From: Syntrophorhabdaceae bacterium | GTDB taxonomy: Bacteria > Desulfobacterota > Syntrophorhabdia > Syntrophorhabdales > Syntrophorhabdaceae | NCBI GenBank assembly: GCA_026416315.1 | Contig: JAOAFK010000112.1 | Coordinates: 1 to 28,340, forward strand | DNA length: 28,340 nt | Direction: 5' to 3' | In this document: positions 13,880 through 23,107 of the stretch, in pieces | Position numbering within the stretch: the first letter of the stretch is position 1 | Layout: every line of letters starts with the position of its first letter | Notes under the pieces: model-generated | Databases searched by the model: none | Told to the model about the DNA's origin: nothing | Seen by the model: only the letters and a program-made list of their open reading frames with translations | Translations under genes and position numbers: made by a program

Positions 13880-15643
13880 ATGAACGGTTTCTTTAATAAA
13901 ATACTCATTATTGATTTAACAGAAAAAACATTTTTCACAGACGATATACCAGACGAAATATTTGAAAAATATTTGGGAGGGAAGGGATTCGGTGCATATC
14001 TTATGCACACATTGAACGGTCTAAATATAAACCCCTTATCCCCTGAAAACCATGTTATTGTCCTTACAGGGCCTATTAACGATACAGGCATTTGGGGTTC
14101 AAGTAGATTTGCCGTTATTACAAAAAGCCCACAAACCGGTTATTTTTCCCATTCTTATTCTGGCGGTGATGTGGCAGAGCATATAAGCAGGACAGGTTAT
14201 GATGCCATTATCCTTAAAGGAAAAAGCAAAAACCCCATATACCTTGAAATATCAGACAGAGATGTGACCTTTCATGATGCGGCACATATATGGGGAGCCG
14301 ATACATATGATGCTGAAGAGGCAATAAAGGCATCATTGGGAAAAAGAAAATGTGGTGTGATTGTCATAGGTCCTGCAGGAGAGAGGCTTGTTCGTATTGC
14401 AAATGTGGTAAACAACAAATGGAGATGCGCAGGAAGGACAGGGGCCGGAGCGGTTTTTGGGTCAAAACATGTAAAGGGAATTGCTTTTTATGGAGATAAA
14501 AAAAGGGTTGTGGCCCATCCGGATGCTGTTTTAAGTTTTCATAATGAATGGAAGAAAAAGGTAAAAGACTATCCTTCCGCAAAGGCATATAAAACCGTAG
14601 GGACCCCCGGGCTTGTGTCCATCATCAATCTCGTTGAGGCATTTCCAACACGCTACTGGCATGAAGGAAAGATGGATGGATGGGAATTGATAAGCGGTGA
14701 TGCATTGCATAAAAATTTTTCCGTAAAACCACATGCATGCTATATGTGTCTTCTTGCCTGTGGCAGATTAACAGAGATTAAAAAGGGAAAATACGCAGGT
14801 TTAAAGATAGAAGGCCCAGAATATGAAACTATATTTGCCTTCGGAGGCCTCTGCCTTATAAAAAATCTCGATGACATTATATATTTGAACGATTTATGTG
14901 ACAGGCTTGGTTTAGATACAATTAGTGCTGGTAATCTCTGTGCCTTTGCCATAGAGGCATCGAGACTGGGTAAAATAGACGAAAAGATAGATTATGGTGA
15001 CACAGAGGGAATAGTTGAGCTTTTAAATAAGATCGCATACAGAGAAGGAATAGGTAGTATCCTTGCGGAAGGTATTTTGTATGCAGCAAAAGAGTTTAAT
15101 ATGGAGGATATGGCAGTTCATGTAAAGGGTCTGGAGCTTCCAGGATATGACCCAAGGTTTTTTAAGGGTATGGGCCTTGCATATGCGACCTCTGATAGGG
15201 GTGCGTGTCATCTGCGCACCACTTTTTTCAGGGCAGAGCTTTCAGGTATGGTGGATAGTAAAGACACAAAAAAAATGGTAGAATTATTTTTAGATTTTGA
15301 AGATAGGCTAAACCTCCATGATGCATTGATCTTATGCAGGTTCTATAGGGACTTATACGGATGGGAAGAACTCTCAAGGATTATCCATATGGTAACAGGT
15401 ATGGATGTGGATAAAAATACATTATCTGAGATTGCTTCGAACATCCAGGATGCTACAAGACTATTCAATATAAGGGAAGGGATGACGGCAAAAGAAGATA
15501 ACCTCCCTGAGAGGTTTTTTAAAGAACCCATCGGAAAGGATAATAACATCATTACAGATGTAGAACTGGAACTGATGAAGGCAGAATACTATAGATTAAG
15601 AGGTTGGGATACATTAGGCATCCCCTCTAAAAATATTAAATAA
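13880..15643 (+). CDS. Aldehyde:ferredoxin oxidoreductase family protein (tungsten-pterin enzyme)
   Basis: A 587-residue protein of normal AOR length. The N-terminal domain starts FFNKILIIDLTEKTFFTDDI and includes YLGGKGFGAYLM and LTGPINDTGIWGSSRF. The [4Fe-4S] ligands are C287, C290, C294 (CYMCLLAC) and a later cysteine, probably C486 (ALILC). EGPEYET (311-317), KGLELPGYDPR (416 onward) and ATSDRGACH (437 onward) fit the two pterin-binding regions. AOR enzymes oxidise aldehydes to acids with ferredoxin as acceptor, or reduce acids, and usually carry tungsten. The substrate cannot be told from sequence, though aromatic aldehydes would suit an aromatics degrader. It is transcribed away from rex-hyd, so one intergenic region could balance both ferredoxin-linked systems. 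The start is set by a strong GGAGAGAG site. Confidence 0.93.
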   Translation: MNGFFNKILIIDLTEKTFFTDDIPDEIFEKYLGGKGFGAYLMHTLNGLNINPLSPENHVIVLTGPINDTGIWGSSRFAVITKSPQTGYFSHSYSGGDVAEHISRTGYDAIILKGKSKNPIYLEISDRDVTFHDAAHIWGADTYDAEEAIKASLGKRKCGVIVIGPAGERLVRIANVVNNKWRCAGRTGAGAVFGSKHVKGIAFYGDKKRVVAHPDAVLSFHNEWKKKVKDYPSAKAYKTVGTPGLVSIINLVEAFPTRYWHEGKMDGWELISGDALHKNFSVKPHACYMCLLACGRLTEIKKGKYAGLKIEGPEYETIFAFGGLCLIKNLDDIIYLNDLCDRLGLDTISAGNLCAFAIEASRLGKIDEKIDYGDTEGIVELLNKIAYREGIGSILAEGILYAAKEFNMEDMAVHVKGLELPGYDPRFFKGMGLAYATSDRGACHLRTTFFRAELSGMVDSKDTKKMVELFLDFEDRLNLHDALILCRFYRDLYGWEELSRIIHMVTGMDVDKNTLSEIASNIQDATRLFNIREGMTAKEDNLPERFFKEPIGKDNNIITDVELELMKAEYYRLRGWDTLGIPSKNIK

Positions 15644-15647
15644 GGCA

Positions 15648-16775
15648 TTGAAGATAGGTCTTGCCATATATAATTTTGATCCAAAAAAAGGTGGTGCGGA
15701 AAGATATGTCTATGACCTCTCTTGTATGCTTGTAAAAAAGGGGCATGAGGTCTTTGTTATTTGTGGAAATGGCATATGGGTGAATGGGGTAAAAATCATT
15801 AAGATAGATACTATAAAATACCCGAGGTGGCTACGGACACTTGCCTTTGCACTGCATCATAAAAAGATAATAAAAACCCTTGAATGTGACATCGTTTTAG
15901 GTTTTGGTAATACCCTGGAGCTCGATGTATATCAGAGCCATGGCGGTGTTCATAAAGTGTGGATGGAAAGGGAGATAGAAAGTTATGATAATCCTGTCGA
16001 GAGGCATATCAAGGCATTTTTTCTAAAATCAAGCATCCATCAACGGATACAGAAATGGATTTCTGAATATCCCATAAAGCACAAAAGATACAACAGAGTC
16101 GTGGCCATCTCTCATATGGTGAAAGACCATATGATGGCAAATTATGGTATCTCTGAAGATAAGATAGAGGTCATATACAACGGTGTGGATACCCAGCGGT
16201 TTAAACCTAATGAAAGAAAAAATGATAATAAGAGGACAAGGATACTCTTTTCAGCAGGAAATTTCAGGCTAAAAGGCCTATCACCCCTGATTAATGCATT
16301 AGAACTAATTTCAAAAAAGAGAAAGGATTTTTCCCTCATTGTCATGGGCAGGGGAAGAAAAGATAGATATATGAGGTTAATAGAAGAAAAGGGTTTAAAA
16401 GACCATGTGGTATTTACAGGAGAGACATCATCGCCTGAAGATGTCTACAGAGAATCTCATATATCAGCTCATCCCACATTTTATGACGCATGTTCTTTAA
16501 CTACCATGGAGGCCATGGCATCAGGCCTTCCTGTTATTACAACAAGATGGAACGGCGCATCAGGCCTTATTTCAGAGAAAGAGGGTTTTGTCATAGATGA
16601 ACCTCGTAACATCAAGGGGTTATTTAAGGCAATCTATGAGCTTATGGATAAGGATAAAAGAGATGAAATGGGTCAAAACAGTAGATTGAAGATAGAGTCA
16701 TATACAATGGAAAAAAATGCCACTGAGATGGAAAGGGTTTTTTTTGAGGTAAGAGATGGAATATACACATATTGA
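15648..16775 (+). CDS. GT4-family glycosyltransferase, WaaG/RfaG-like
   Basis: A 375-residue GT-B glycosyltransferase. The N-terminal domain opens KIGLAIYNFDPKKGGAERYV, with the glycine-rich acceptor loop, and IEVIYNGVDTQRFKP marks the domain linker. The C-terminal group 1 domain has ILFSAGNFRLKGLSPLI and the donor-binding DACSLTTMEAMASGLPVITT, which contains the family's E-x7-E region. The overall look is closest to LPS core glucosyltransferase I (WaaG/RfaG), so a role in outer-surface glycan synthesis is likely; donor and acceptor are not known. The start is a TTG at 15648, four bases after the AOR stop, with no strong ribosome site, so translation is probably coupled. The end overlaps the methyltransferase by 20 bases. 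Confidence 0.88.
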   Translation: MKIGLAIYNFDPKKGGAERYVYDLSCMLVKKGHEVFVICGNGIWVNGVKIIKIDTIKYPRWLRTLAFALHHKKIIKTLECDIVLGFGNTLELDVYQSHGGVHKVWMEREIESYDNPVERHIKAFFLKSSIHQRIQKWISEYPIKHKRYNRVVAISHMVKDHMMANYGISEDKIEVIYNGVDTQRFKPNERKNDNKRTRILFSAGNFRLKGLSPLINALELISKKRKDFSLIVMGRGRKDRYMRLIEEKGLKDHVVFTGETSSPEDVYRESHISAHPTFYDACSLTTMEAMASGLPVITTRWNGASGLISEKEGFVIDEPRNIKGLFKAIYELMDKDKRDEMGQNSRLKIESYTMEKNATEMERVFFEVRDGIYTY

Positions 16776-17385
16776 GTGGTCAAAGATGTTTGATTTCAGA
16801 GAACAGATCCATAAGAGATACAAAGGAGTTTGGGATATACCTCTTATTAAGAGAAGGTCAATATTATTTAAAAGGTTTTTAAAAGACGGCATGGCCGTCC
16901 TCGATGTAGGTGCTGGTGCAAAAGGGGCTGGAAAAGAGATTAAAAGACTTGGCTTAGATGTAACATATAAAAGCATGGACATTGATAGAAGTATAAAACA
17001 TGATTATTACGATTTGGACGAAATCAAAGAAAAATTCCATGCGGTGCTGTTATTCGAGGTGATTGAGCATCTTTCTCTTGAAGATGGGATAAACCTTTTA
17101 AAAAAAATTTATAATCTCACGGAGGAAGATGGGATCCTTATTGCCTCAACACCGAATATCTTCAATCCCTCAAGGTTTATGAGGGATGCAACCCATAAGA
17201 CTTTTTATGCATATGACGAATTCTGCGGGATTGTAAACATGGCTGGTTATACCATAGAAGAGGTATTCAGGTCATATAACGATGCATTCCACAGGTATGT
17301 CTTTAAGGTTTACATCCTGGGGTTTTTATTCAAAACCCTTGGCATTGATTATGCCTATTCTGTATTTCTGGTAGGTAAAAAATAG
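16756..17385 (+). CDS. Class I SAM-dependent methyltransferase
   Basis: A 209-residue methyltransferase. The SAM-binding motif I is AVLDVGAGAKGAGKEI (about 46-61), followed by the acidic motif II region SMDID and motif LLFEVIEHLSLEDG. GILIASTPNIFNP corresponds to the strand after motif IV and is typical of the UbiE/Methyltransf_11 style. A hydrophobic stretch near the C-terminus (VYILGFLFKTLGI) may contact the membrane or a hydrophobic acceptor. It overlaps the WaaG-like gene by 20 bases, so modification of the same glycan or lipid is plausible. The acceptor is unknown. The ribosome site lies inside the preceding gene. Confidence 0.82.
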   Translation: MEYTHIEWSKMFDFREQIHKRYKGVWDIPLIKRRSILFKRFLKDGMAVLDVGAGAKGAGKEIKRLGLDVTYKSMDIDRSIKHDYYDLDEIKEKFHAVLLFEVIEHLSLEDGINLLKKIYNLTEEDGILIASTPNIFNPSRFMRDATHKTFYAYDEFCGIVNMAGYTIEEVFRSYNDAFHRYVFKVYILGFLFKTLGIDYAYSVFLVGKK

Positions 17386-17390
17386 CCTTT

Positions 17391-18935
17391 ATGACCCATA
17401 TAAAAAGGTCGTCAGTTATAAATGAAACAGGTGCATTGAAAAAAAACTGGCGGGGGAAGATACCGGTTTGTGTTGTATTTCCAAACAGTTATTATGTGGG
17501 TATGTCAAACCTTGCGGTACATCTTCTATACGAGACATTAAACAATATACCCGAGATAGTCTGTGAAAGGGCATTTTTCCATGAAGGCTATGCACCTCTA
17601 TCTATAGAGAGCAAAAAGCCCTTGAAATCCTTTGAATTGATCTTCTTCACTGTCTCTTTTGAGCTCGACTACATTAACATAGTAAAGATGTTGATGGATT
17701 CGGAAATCCATATCCACGCAGATGAAAGGGAGGAGAAGGAGCCTTTGATTGTTGCCGGAGGGCCGTTGATTATGGCAAATCCAGAGCCCTTGAGCAGTTT
17801 TTTTGACCTGTTCATCATGGGTGATATAGAGGCCACCATATCTGAATTTATAAATGATTACCTCTTTGTAAGAACAAAAAGAAGGTCAGAGATAATTGAG
17901 ACATTAAGTATGCATTCCTGGGTTTATAATCCCCGTGCCCTCAAAGTATTATATGGAAAAGACGGGGCAGTAGAAGCCTTTGAGCCAAAGGATTTTAAAG
18001 TGAGAATAAAAAGGTATATGGGCAGCAGCCTCGCAAAGTCATCTATAATCACTGAAAATACTGAATTTTCTAATATATTTCTTGTAGAAGGCACAAGGGG
18101 TTGCCCATCGCGATGTCATTTCTGTTTAATAGGAAATATTTATCCTTTCGTATTTGATAAAGAACCTTGTATACCTGATGATATAAAAGATGTGGGGATT
18201 ATAGGCGGCGGTGTGTCTTTTCATCCTGAATTGAAAGGTATCATTGAGGAGTATATAAAAAATGGTAAATCTGTGCATTTCCCATCATTGAGAATAGACA
18301 GAATAGGCGTTTCTATTATTGAAATGATAAAAGATTCCATTAAGACCCTTACATTCGGTATTGAAGCAGGAAGTGAAGGCTTAAGGGCATCTATAGGTAA
18401 ACCCTTAAAAGATTCGGCTATCCTTGAAAAAATAAATGAAATTATGGAGATAAAACCTTTTAATTTAAAGCTCTATTTTATGATTGGCCTACCTGATGAA
18501 ACAAAAAAAGATATAGAATGTATAGTTGATATCACAAAAAAAATAAAACATATCATGATAAAGCAGGGGGCAAAAAAGAAGGCTGTGGGAAGGATTACCG
18601 TCCATGTAAGCCCTTTTGTTCCAAAACCTGCCACACCGTTTCAAAGAGAGGCCATGGATGATATGGATTCTTTAGGAGAAAAGATAGGTTATCTTAAAAA
18701 GTCCTTTGCAAGGGTAGATAATACATTTTTTACATATGAATCAGTTAAATATTCTTTTCTACAGGGGGTCTTTGCAAGGGGTGACAGAAAGGTATCCGAT
18801 ATAATCTTAAGGTTTTCAATAAGAGAAAGCCTGTTACAGGTCATGAAGGAGAGCCCAATAAATCTTAATTTCTATGCATTAAGGAAAAGGGATGAGAAGG
18901 AAACCCTTCCCTGGGGTTTTATATCATTTCCTTGA
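17391..18935 (+). CDS. Radical SAM protein with B12-binding-like N-terminal domain
   Basis: A 514-residue protein. Residues about 20-160 resemble the B12-binding-like Rossmann domain found before many radical SAM cores (VCVVFPNSYYVGMSNLAVHLL, PLIVAGGPLIMANPEPL), but the cobalamin-binding DxHxxG motif is absent. The radical SAM core follows, with the [4Fe-4S] motif C238-x3-C242-x2-C245 in RGCPSRCHFC, then GIEAGSEGLRASIGKPL and FMIGLPDET. Similar proteins are widespread in anaerobes and are listed as uncharacterised radical SAM proteins; no function is assigned. It starts 5 bases after the methyltransferase gene with a weak ribosome site and is probably the last gene of the AOR transcript. The hrcA promoter overlaps its stop codon. 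Confidence 0.87.
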   Translation: MTHIKRSSVINETGALKKNWRGKIPVCVVFPNSYYVGMSNLAVHLLYETLNNIPEIVCERAFFHEGYAPLSIESKKPLKSFELIFFTVSFELDYINIVKMLMDSEIHIHADEREEKEPLIVAGGPLIMANPEPLSSFFDLFIMGDIEATISEFINDYLFVRTKRRSEIIETLSMHSWVYNPRALKVLYGKDGAVEAFEPKDFKVRIKRYMGSSLAKSSIITENTEFSNIFLVEGTRGCPSRCHFCLIGNIYPFVFDKEPCIPDDIKDVGIIGGGVSFHPELKGIIEEYIKNGKSVHFPSLRIDRIGVSIIEMIKDSIKTLTFGIEAGSEGLRASIGKPLKDSAILEKINEIMEIKPFNLKLYFMIGLPDETKKDIECIVDITKKIKHIMIKQGAKKKAVGRITVHVSPFVPKPATPFQREAMDDMDSLGEKIGYLKKSFARVDNTFFTYESVKYSFLQGVFARGDRKVSDIILRFSIRESLLQVMKESPINLNFYALRKRDEKETLPWGFISFP

Positions 18936-18960
18936 CAAAGTGGCCATATGTAATTAATTT
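18932..18960 (+). promoter_or_regulatory. Predicted promoter of hrcA-grpE-dnaJ
   Basis: TTGACA overlaps the radical SAM stop codon and is followed after 17 bases by TAATTT. This looks like a housekeeping-sigma promoter. I found neither a CIRCE inverted repeat (TTAGCACTC-N9-GAGTGCTAA) nor a heat-shock sigma-32 pair with normal spacing between here and the hrcA start. Confidence 0.5.
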
Positions 18961-18988
18961 ATTTCTATAAACAGATGAGGGGATTCCT

Positions 18989-20020
18989 GTGGAAATTTTA
19001 AAGGAAAGGGAAAAAAATATCCTTCTATATATCATAGAAAATTACATAAATCAGGCTGAACCTGTAAGCTCAAGGACTATTGCAAAAAAGATAACAAACA
19101 GATGGAGTTCCGCCACTATAAGAAATGTCATGGCAGACCTTGAAAAGATGGGTTTTCTATATAAACCCCATGCAGTCTCCGGAAGGGTGCCCACAAACAA
19201 GGCATTCAGATATTATATAGATAGATTAAACTATTCAGAATTCCCAAGAAAAAAAGAGGTTATGGCCTTAGAGGGTATGTTGAAACCCAGATATCACTAC
19301 ATTGAAGAGATTATGGTAGATGCATCAAGAACCCTTGCTGCCATTTCGAAATACACAAGTATAGTGGTAGAACCAAGAATAGATACCATGCTCTTCAAAG
19401 AAATTGAGTTCGTAAAGATGTCAAAAAATAATATTCTTATTGTGTTTGTGACCTCTGCAGGGACAGTTCATACAAGATATGTAGATGCCGGTGAGCCCCT
19501 TGATATGGAATTTCTTGCAAGTATGAAGGCGTATGTTAATAAGCGCTTTGAAGGAATTCCTTTCTATGCCTTAAAAACAGAAATAGAAAAAGACCTCGAA
19601 AATGATAAAACCAGGTTTAATCTACTGCTTTCCAAGGTTAAGGAAAGCATTGAAACAATCATCGAGGCAAAGGATAATAGAGAAATCTATATAGAAGGCA
19701 CATCAAAGATAATGGGTTTTCCTGAATTTACTGATATAGAAAAGTTAAGGGAACTCTTCAAGGCGCTGGAAAAAAAGGAAAAATTATTGAGGCTCCTTGA
19801 TAAATGTTTGAAAGAAGAGGGCATAAATGTGATTTTAGGCATTGAAAGCGATATCAAAGAGATGAGAAATATAAGCATAATCACATCCACATACAAAATT
19901 ACAGATAAGAGCTTTGGCATTTTAGGTGTAATTGGTCCTGTGAGAATGGACTATTCCCGTATAATTCCTATTGTAAATTATACTGCCAAGACAGTAAGCG
20001 ATATAATAAGAACAATGTGA
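18989..20020 (+). CDS. hrcA: Heat-inducible transcription repressor HrcA
   Basis: A 343-residue HrcA. The N-terminal winged helix contains SSRTIAKKITNRWSSATIRN and VMADLEKMGFLYKPH, followed by the family hallmark SGRVPTNKAFRYYIDRL; a GAF-like middle domain and the C-terminal dimer part follow (ILGVIGPVRMDYSRIIPIVNY). HrcA represses chaperone genes by binding CIRCE, and GroEL keeps it active. The start is a GTG at 18989, with GAGGGG about 6 bases ahead. It leads an hrcA-grpE-dnaJ group with a 9-base gap to grpE. No CIRCE was seen in front of it, so autoregulation through the standard operator is not supported here; HrcA may act on loci outside the window. Confidence 0.95.
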   Translation: MEILKEREKNILLYIIENYINQAEPVSSRTIAKKITNRWSSATIRNVMADLEKMGFLYKPHAVSGRVPTNKAFRYYIDRLNYSEFPRKKEVMALEGMLKPRYHYIEEIMVDASRTLAAISKYTSIVVEPRIDTMLFKEIEFVKMSKNNILIVFVTSAGTVHTRYVDAGEPLDMEFLASMKAYVNKRFEGIPFYALKTEIEKDLENDKTRFNLLLSKVKESIETIIEAKDNREIYIEGTSKIMGFPEFTDIEKLRELFKALEKKEKLLRLLDKCLKEEGINVILGIESDIKEMRNISIITSTYKITDKSFGILGVIGPVRMDYSRIIPIVNYTAKTVSDIIRTM

Positions 20021-20029
20021 GAGGTTAAT

Positions 20030-20632
20030 ATGGAGATAAAAGAAGAAAAAGAAAAAGAGCATAAAACCACAAAAGAAACAGAAGGCGAGGAGATTCAGGC
20101 AGAACATAAACATGATGAACATAAAAAGAAAAAGAAAAAGGATGAACAGCTTGAAGAATTAACAAAACAACTTCAGGAAAAAGAGGAGACCATAAAGTCT
20201 CTTCAGGAAAGGCTTTTGTATTTACAAGCAGATTTTGAAAACTTTAAAAAATTAAAAAACAAGGAAAAACAAGATCTCCTCAAATTCAGTAACGAGGTTT
20301 TAATTAAAGAACTTTTACCTGTGATTGATAATCTTGAAAGGGCCCTTGATCATTCATCAAAGACGGGTGATTATAAGAGTATCCATGATGGTGTAACCTT
20401 GGTGCTCAATGAATTTTTAAGGGTTCTTGAAAGGGCAGGTTTATCAAGGGTCGAGGCCATTGGTAAAAAGTTTGACCCGAACCTTCATGAGGCATTCTAT
20501 CAGGAGGAAAGGGAAGATGTAGAACCCGATACTGTGGTCTCCGAGCTACAGAAAGGGTATATGTTAAATGGCAGGCTTATCAGACCTGCTATGGTCACCG
20601 TATCAAAAAAACCCGAAATAAATGCCGGTTAA
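20030..20632 (+). CDS. grpE: Nucleotide exchange factor GrpE
   Basis: A 200-residue GrpE. The first 45 or so residues are very rich in Lys and Glu, which is a common feature of GrpE N-termini. A long coiled coil follows (LEELTKQLQEKEETIKSLQERL), with the signature YLQADFENFKKLKNKEK, and then the beta domain that contacts DnaK (GKKFDPNLHEAFYQEE, GYMLNGRLIRPAMVTVSK). GrpE speeds ADP release from DnaK. A GAGAGG site precedes the ATG. The gene is followed after 18 bases by dnaJ, not by dnaK as is usual. Confidence 0.96.
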   Translation: MEIKEEKEKEHKTTKETEGEEIQAEHKHDEHKKKKKKDEQLEELTKQLQEKEETIKSLQERLLYLQADFENFKKLKNKEKQDLLKFSNEVLIKELLPVIDNLERALDHSSKTGDYKSIHDGVTLVLNEFLRVLERAGLSRVEAIGKKFDPNLHEAFYQEEREDVEPDTVVSELQKGYMLNGRLIRPAMVTVSKKPEINAG

Positions 20633-20650
20633 AAATAGAGGGAAAACCCT

Positions 20651-21766
20651 ATGCGAAAAGACTATTACAGGATACTTGAAGTCTCACCCGATGCCTCTGA
20701 TGAAGAGATAAAAAAGGCTTACAGAAGGCTTGCCCTCAAATTTCACCCTGATAGAAACCCTGGAGATAAACATGCAGAAGAGATGTTCAAAGAGATAAAC
20801 GAGGCCTATGAGGTATTAGGTGATCCTGAAAAAAGGAGAAGATATGATAGATATGGTACTGCAGATGATGTAGGTTCCTTTTTTGATTTCGGTTTCCAGG
20901 GTAACTTCGAGAGTGTCTTTAATGACCTATTTAATGATTTCTTTGGCACACAAACAAGGAGACAGAGAGCTAAAAAGGGTGATGACTTAAGGTATAATTT
21001 AGAGATTGAATTTGAAGAAGCTGTATTCGGTGCCGAAAAAGAAATAGAGATCCCAAAAGAAGAACAATGCCCGATCTGTAATGGTTCCAGGGTAGAGCCA
21101 GGCTATCAACCCGTTGCCTGTAGAGTGTGTGGCGGAAGGGGTCAGGTCAGACAAACCCATGGGTTTTTTACTATAAATAGAACATGTGAATACTGTGGTG
21201 GCGAGGGATATCTTATCAAAGATCCTTGCAAGACATGCAAGGGCAGAGGATATGTAAAGACAAAGAAAAAGATAAAGGTAAAGATTCCGCCAGGTGTTGA
21301 GACGGGCATGAGGCTCAAGGTAAGGGGTGAGGGTGCATTCGGTAGAGGAGATACACATCCAGGAGACCTATATATCGTATTGAATGTTAAAGAGCACCCT
21401 GTTTTCGAGCGTGAAGGAGATGATATAATAGTACGTGTCAATGTGAGCTTTCCCACCATGTGCTTAGGCGGTGAAATAGAAGTTCCAACCTTAGAAGGCA
21501 CAACAAAACTTTATATACCACCTGGAACCCAGCCTGGTAAGGTATTGAAAATCAAAGGGCTCGGGGTACAGAAACACAACGGTTACGGTAGAGGCGATGA
21601 ACTTGTGTATTTAAATCTTGTGGTGCCCACAAACCTTACGGAAAATCAAAGAAGACTCATTGAAGAACTCTCAAAAGAGTTTGGGGAACAAAAAGAAACA
21701 AGAGAAAAAAGTTTTAAAGAAAAGTTCAAGGATATATTTACCTGTCTTGTCGGTCTTTTCTTTTAA
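20651..21766 (+). CDS. dnaJ: Chaperone protein DnaJ
   Basis: A 371-residue DnaJ. The J domain has the essential HPD (FHPDRNPGD), and a short Gly/Phe region follows (GSFFDFGFQGNF). The zinc region holds four CxxC units: CPICNGSR, CRVCGGRG, CEYCGGEG and CKTCKGRG. The first deviates from the CxxCxGxG pattern at its last position. The C-terminal substrate domains read VKIPPGVETGMRLKVRGEG and LYIPPGTQPGKVLKIKGLG. DnaJ delivers clients to DnaK and stimulates its ATPase. The last 29 bases overlap the 3' end of the opposite-strand rarA gene. Confidence 0.96.
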   Translation: MRKDYYRILEVSPDASDEEIKKAYRRLALKFHPDRNPGDKHAEEMFKEINEAYEVLGDPEKRRRYDRYGTADDVGSFFDFGFQGNFESVFNDLFNDFFGTQTRRQRAKKGDDLRYNLEIEFEEAVFGAEKEIEIPKEEQCPICNGSRVEPGYQPVACRVCGGRGQVRQTHGFFTINRTCEYCGGEGYLIKDPCKTCKGRGYVKTKKKIKVKIPPGVETGMRLKVRGEGAFGRGDTHPGDLYIVLNVKEHPVFEREGDDIIVRVNVSFPTMCLGGEIEVPTLEGTTKLYIPPGTQPGKVLKIKGLGVQKHNGYGRGDELVYLNLVVPTNLTENQRRLIEELSKEFGEQKETREKSFKEKFKDIFTCLVGLFF

Positions 21767-23060
21767 TGTGACTTACCCTTTCCATAAATTCCTTTAATTT
21801 TTTTTCAAAGCCCCTCTCTGTGGGAAAATAGTATCTCCTTCCTTTTAGTTGCTCTGGAAAATATTCCTGGTTCACAATAGCATCGTCGAAATCATGGGGA
21901 TACAGATAGCCTTTGCCGTATCCCATCTCTTCCATGAGTTTTGTCGGTGCATTTCTAATGTGAAGTGGAACAGGATAATCTGGAAGGTTTTTTACATCAC
22001 GGGTTGCTGCTCCAAATGCCCTGTATATGGCATTGCTCTTTTCACAAAGGGAAAGATAGACACAGGCCTGAGCAAGGGCAAGATACCCTTCAGGGGGCCC
22101 TATAAATTCAAAGGCATCCTTTGCAGCCAAGGATATAATTAGAGCATTGGGATCAGCATTGCCCACATCCTCTGAGGCAAATCTCACCATACGCCTTGCA
22201 ATATATAAAGGATCCTCTCCACCTTCTATCATTCTGGCAAGCCAGTATAAGGCTGCATCAGGATCAGAACCTCTCATACTTTTGTGGAGGGCACTAATCA
22301 GATCATAGTGCATCTCACCTTTTTTGTCATATAGGGCAATCTTTTTTTGATATGCCTCCTCAAGTATTTTATGATCTATGACAGGTGTTGTTTTTTTTGT
22401 GTTTTTTACCATTGTGAAACAAACTTCAAGTATATTTAAGGCCTTTCTTGCATCACCATCTGCAAGAAATGCAAGCTCTTCTATGGTATCTTCGTCTATC
22501 CTTGCGGGAATTTTTTTGATTTCATCGTCTTCAGAGATTGCCCTTTTTATAATTTTAATGAGCTGTTCTTTTGAAAGGGGTTCTAAATTTATAACACGCA
22601 TCCTCGAAAGAAGTGGGGTTATGATCTCAAAGGATGGATTTTCCGTTGTGGCACCGATGAGGATTATGTCACCCCTTTCCACATAAGGCAAAAATGTATC
22701 CTGCTGTAGTTTGTTAAACCGATGAAACTCATCTACAAAAAGGACGATTTTTCTCGTTTTTGCCTTTTGAATGATGTCCTTTACCTCCTTAATGCCTATA
22801 TTCACAGCACTTACAGAAAAAAAAGGTAATTCAAGGTATTTACCGATTAACCAGCCAAGGGTTGTCTTTCCCACTCCGCTCGGCCCCCAGAAAATCATGG
22901 ATGGGACTTCTCTTCTTTCTATGAGCACCCTAAGGAGTTTTCCTTCACCTAAAAGGTGATCCTGACCTATAAATTCGTTTAATGTCTTTGGCCTCATCCT
23001 GTCTGCTAAAGGTTTTTTCTTATCTTTACGGGAAAAATCAAAATTTTCAAATAATTCCAT
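21738..23060 (-). CDS. rarA: Replication-associated recombination protein A (RarA/MgsA), AAA+ ATPase
   Basis: A 440-residue AAA+ protein. Walker A is WGPSGVGKTT (59-67) and Walker B is IVLFVDEFHRFNKLQQDTF (D110, E111); most relatives have DEIHRF, so Ile is replaced by Phe. Sensor 1 is IGATTENPSFEI. The C-terminal tetramerisation part has DALISALHKSMRGSDPDAALYWLARM-type sequence, here ISALHKSMRGSDPDAALYWL, then MVRFASEDVGNADP and DDAIVNQEYFPEQLKGRRYY. RarA works at stalled replication forks and resembles the clamp-loader ATPases. It is preceded by a short spacer and the cyclase gene on the same strand, and runs into dnaJ from the opposite side. Confidence 0.95.
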   Translation of the reverse strand: MELFENFDFSRKDKKKPLADRMRPKTLNEFIGQDHLLGEGKLLRVLIERREVPSMIFWGPSGVGKTTLGWLIGKYLELPFFSVSAVNIGIKEVKDIIQKAKTRKIVLFVDEFHRFNKLQQDTFLPYVERGDIILIGATTENPSFEIITPLLSRMRVINLEPLSKEQLIKIIKRAISEDDEIKKIPARIDEDTIEELAFLADGDARKALNILEVCFTMVKNTKKTTPVIDHKILEEAYQKKIALYDKKGEMHYDLISALHKSMRGSDPDAALYWLARMIEGGEDPLYIARRMVRFASEDVGNADPNALIISLAAKDAFEFIGPPEGYLALAQACVYLSLCEKSNAIYRAFGAATRDVKNLPDYPVPLHIRNAPTKLMEEMGYGKGYLYPHDFDDAIVNQEYFPEQLKGRRYYFPTERGFEKKLKEFMERVSHIKRKDRQDR

Positions 23061-23107
23061 AGATTACATAATAAATTTTTTAACATTAAAATTCAACGAA
23101 AGAAGGA

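Noticed and set aside
18932..18953. Sigma-32 heat-shock promoter before hrcA (TTGACA and CCATATGT)
   Set aside because: The two boxes are only about 7 bases apart, far below the 11-16 bases needed.
20999..21501. Two overlapping 119-residue minus-strand open frames opposite dnaJ
   Set aside because: Both are antisense shadows of the dnaJ zinc and C-terminal regions, with no ribosome site or family match.
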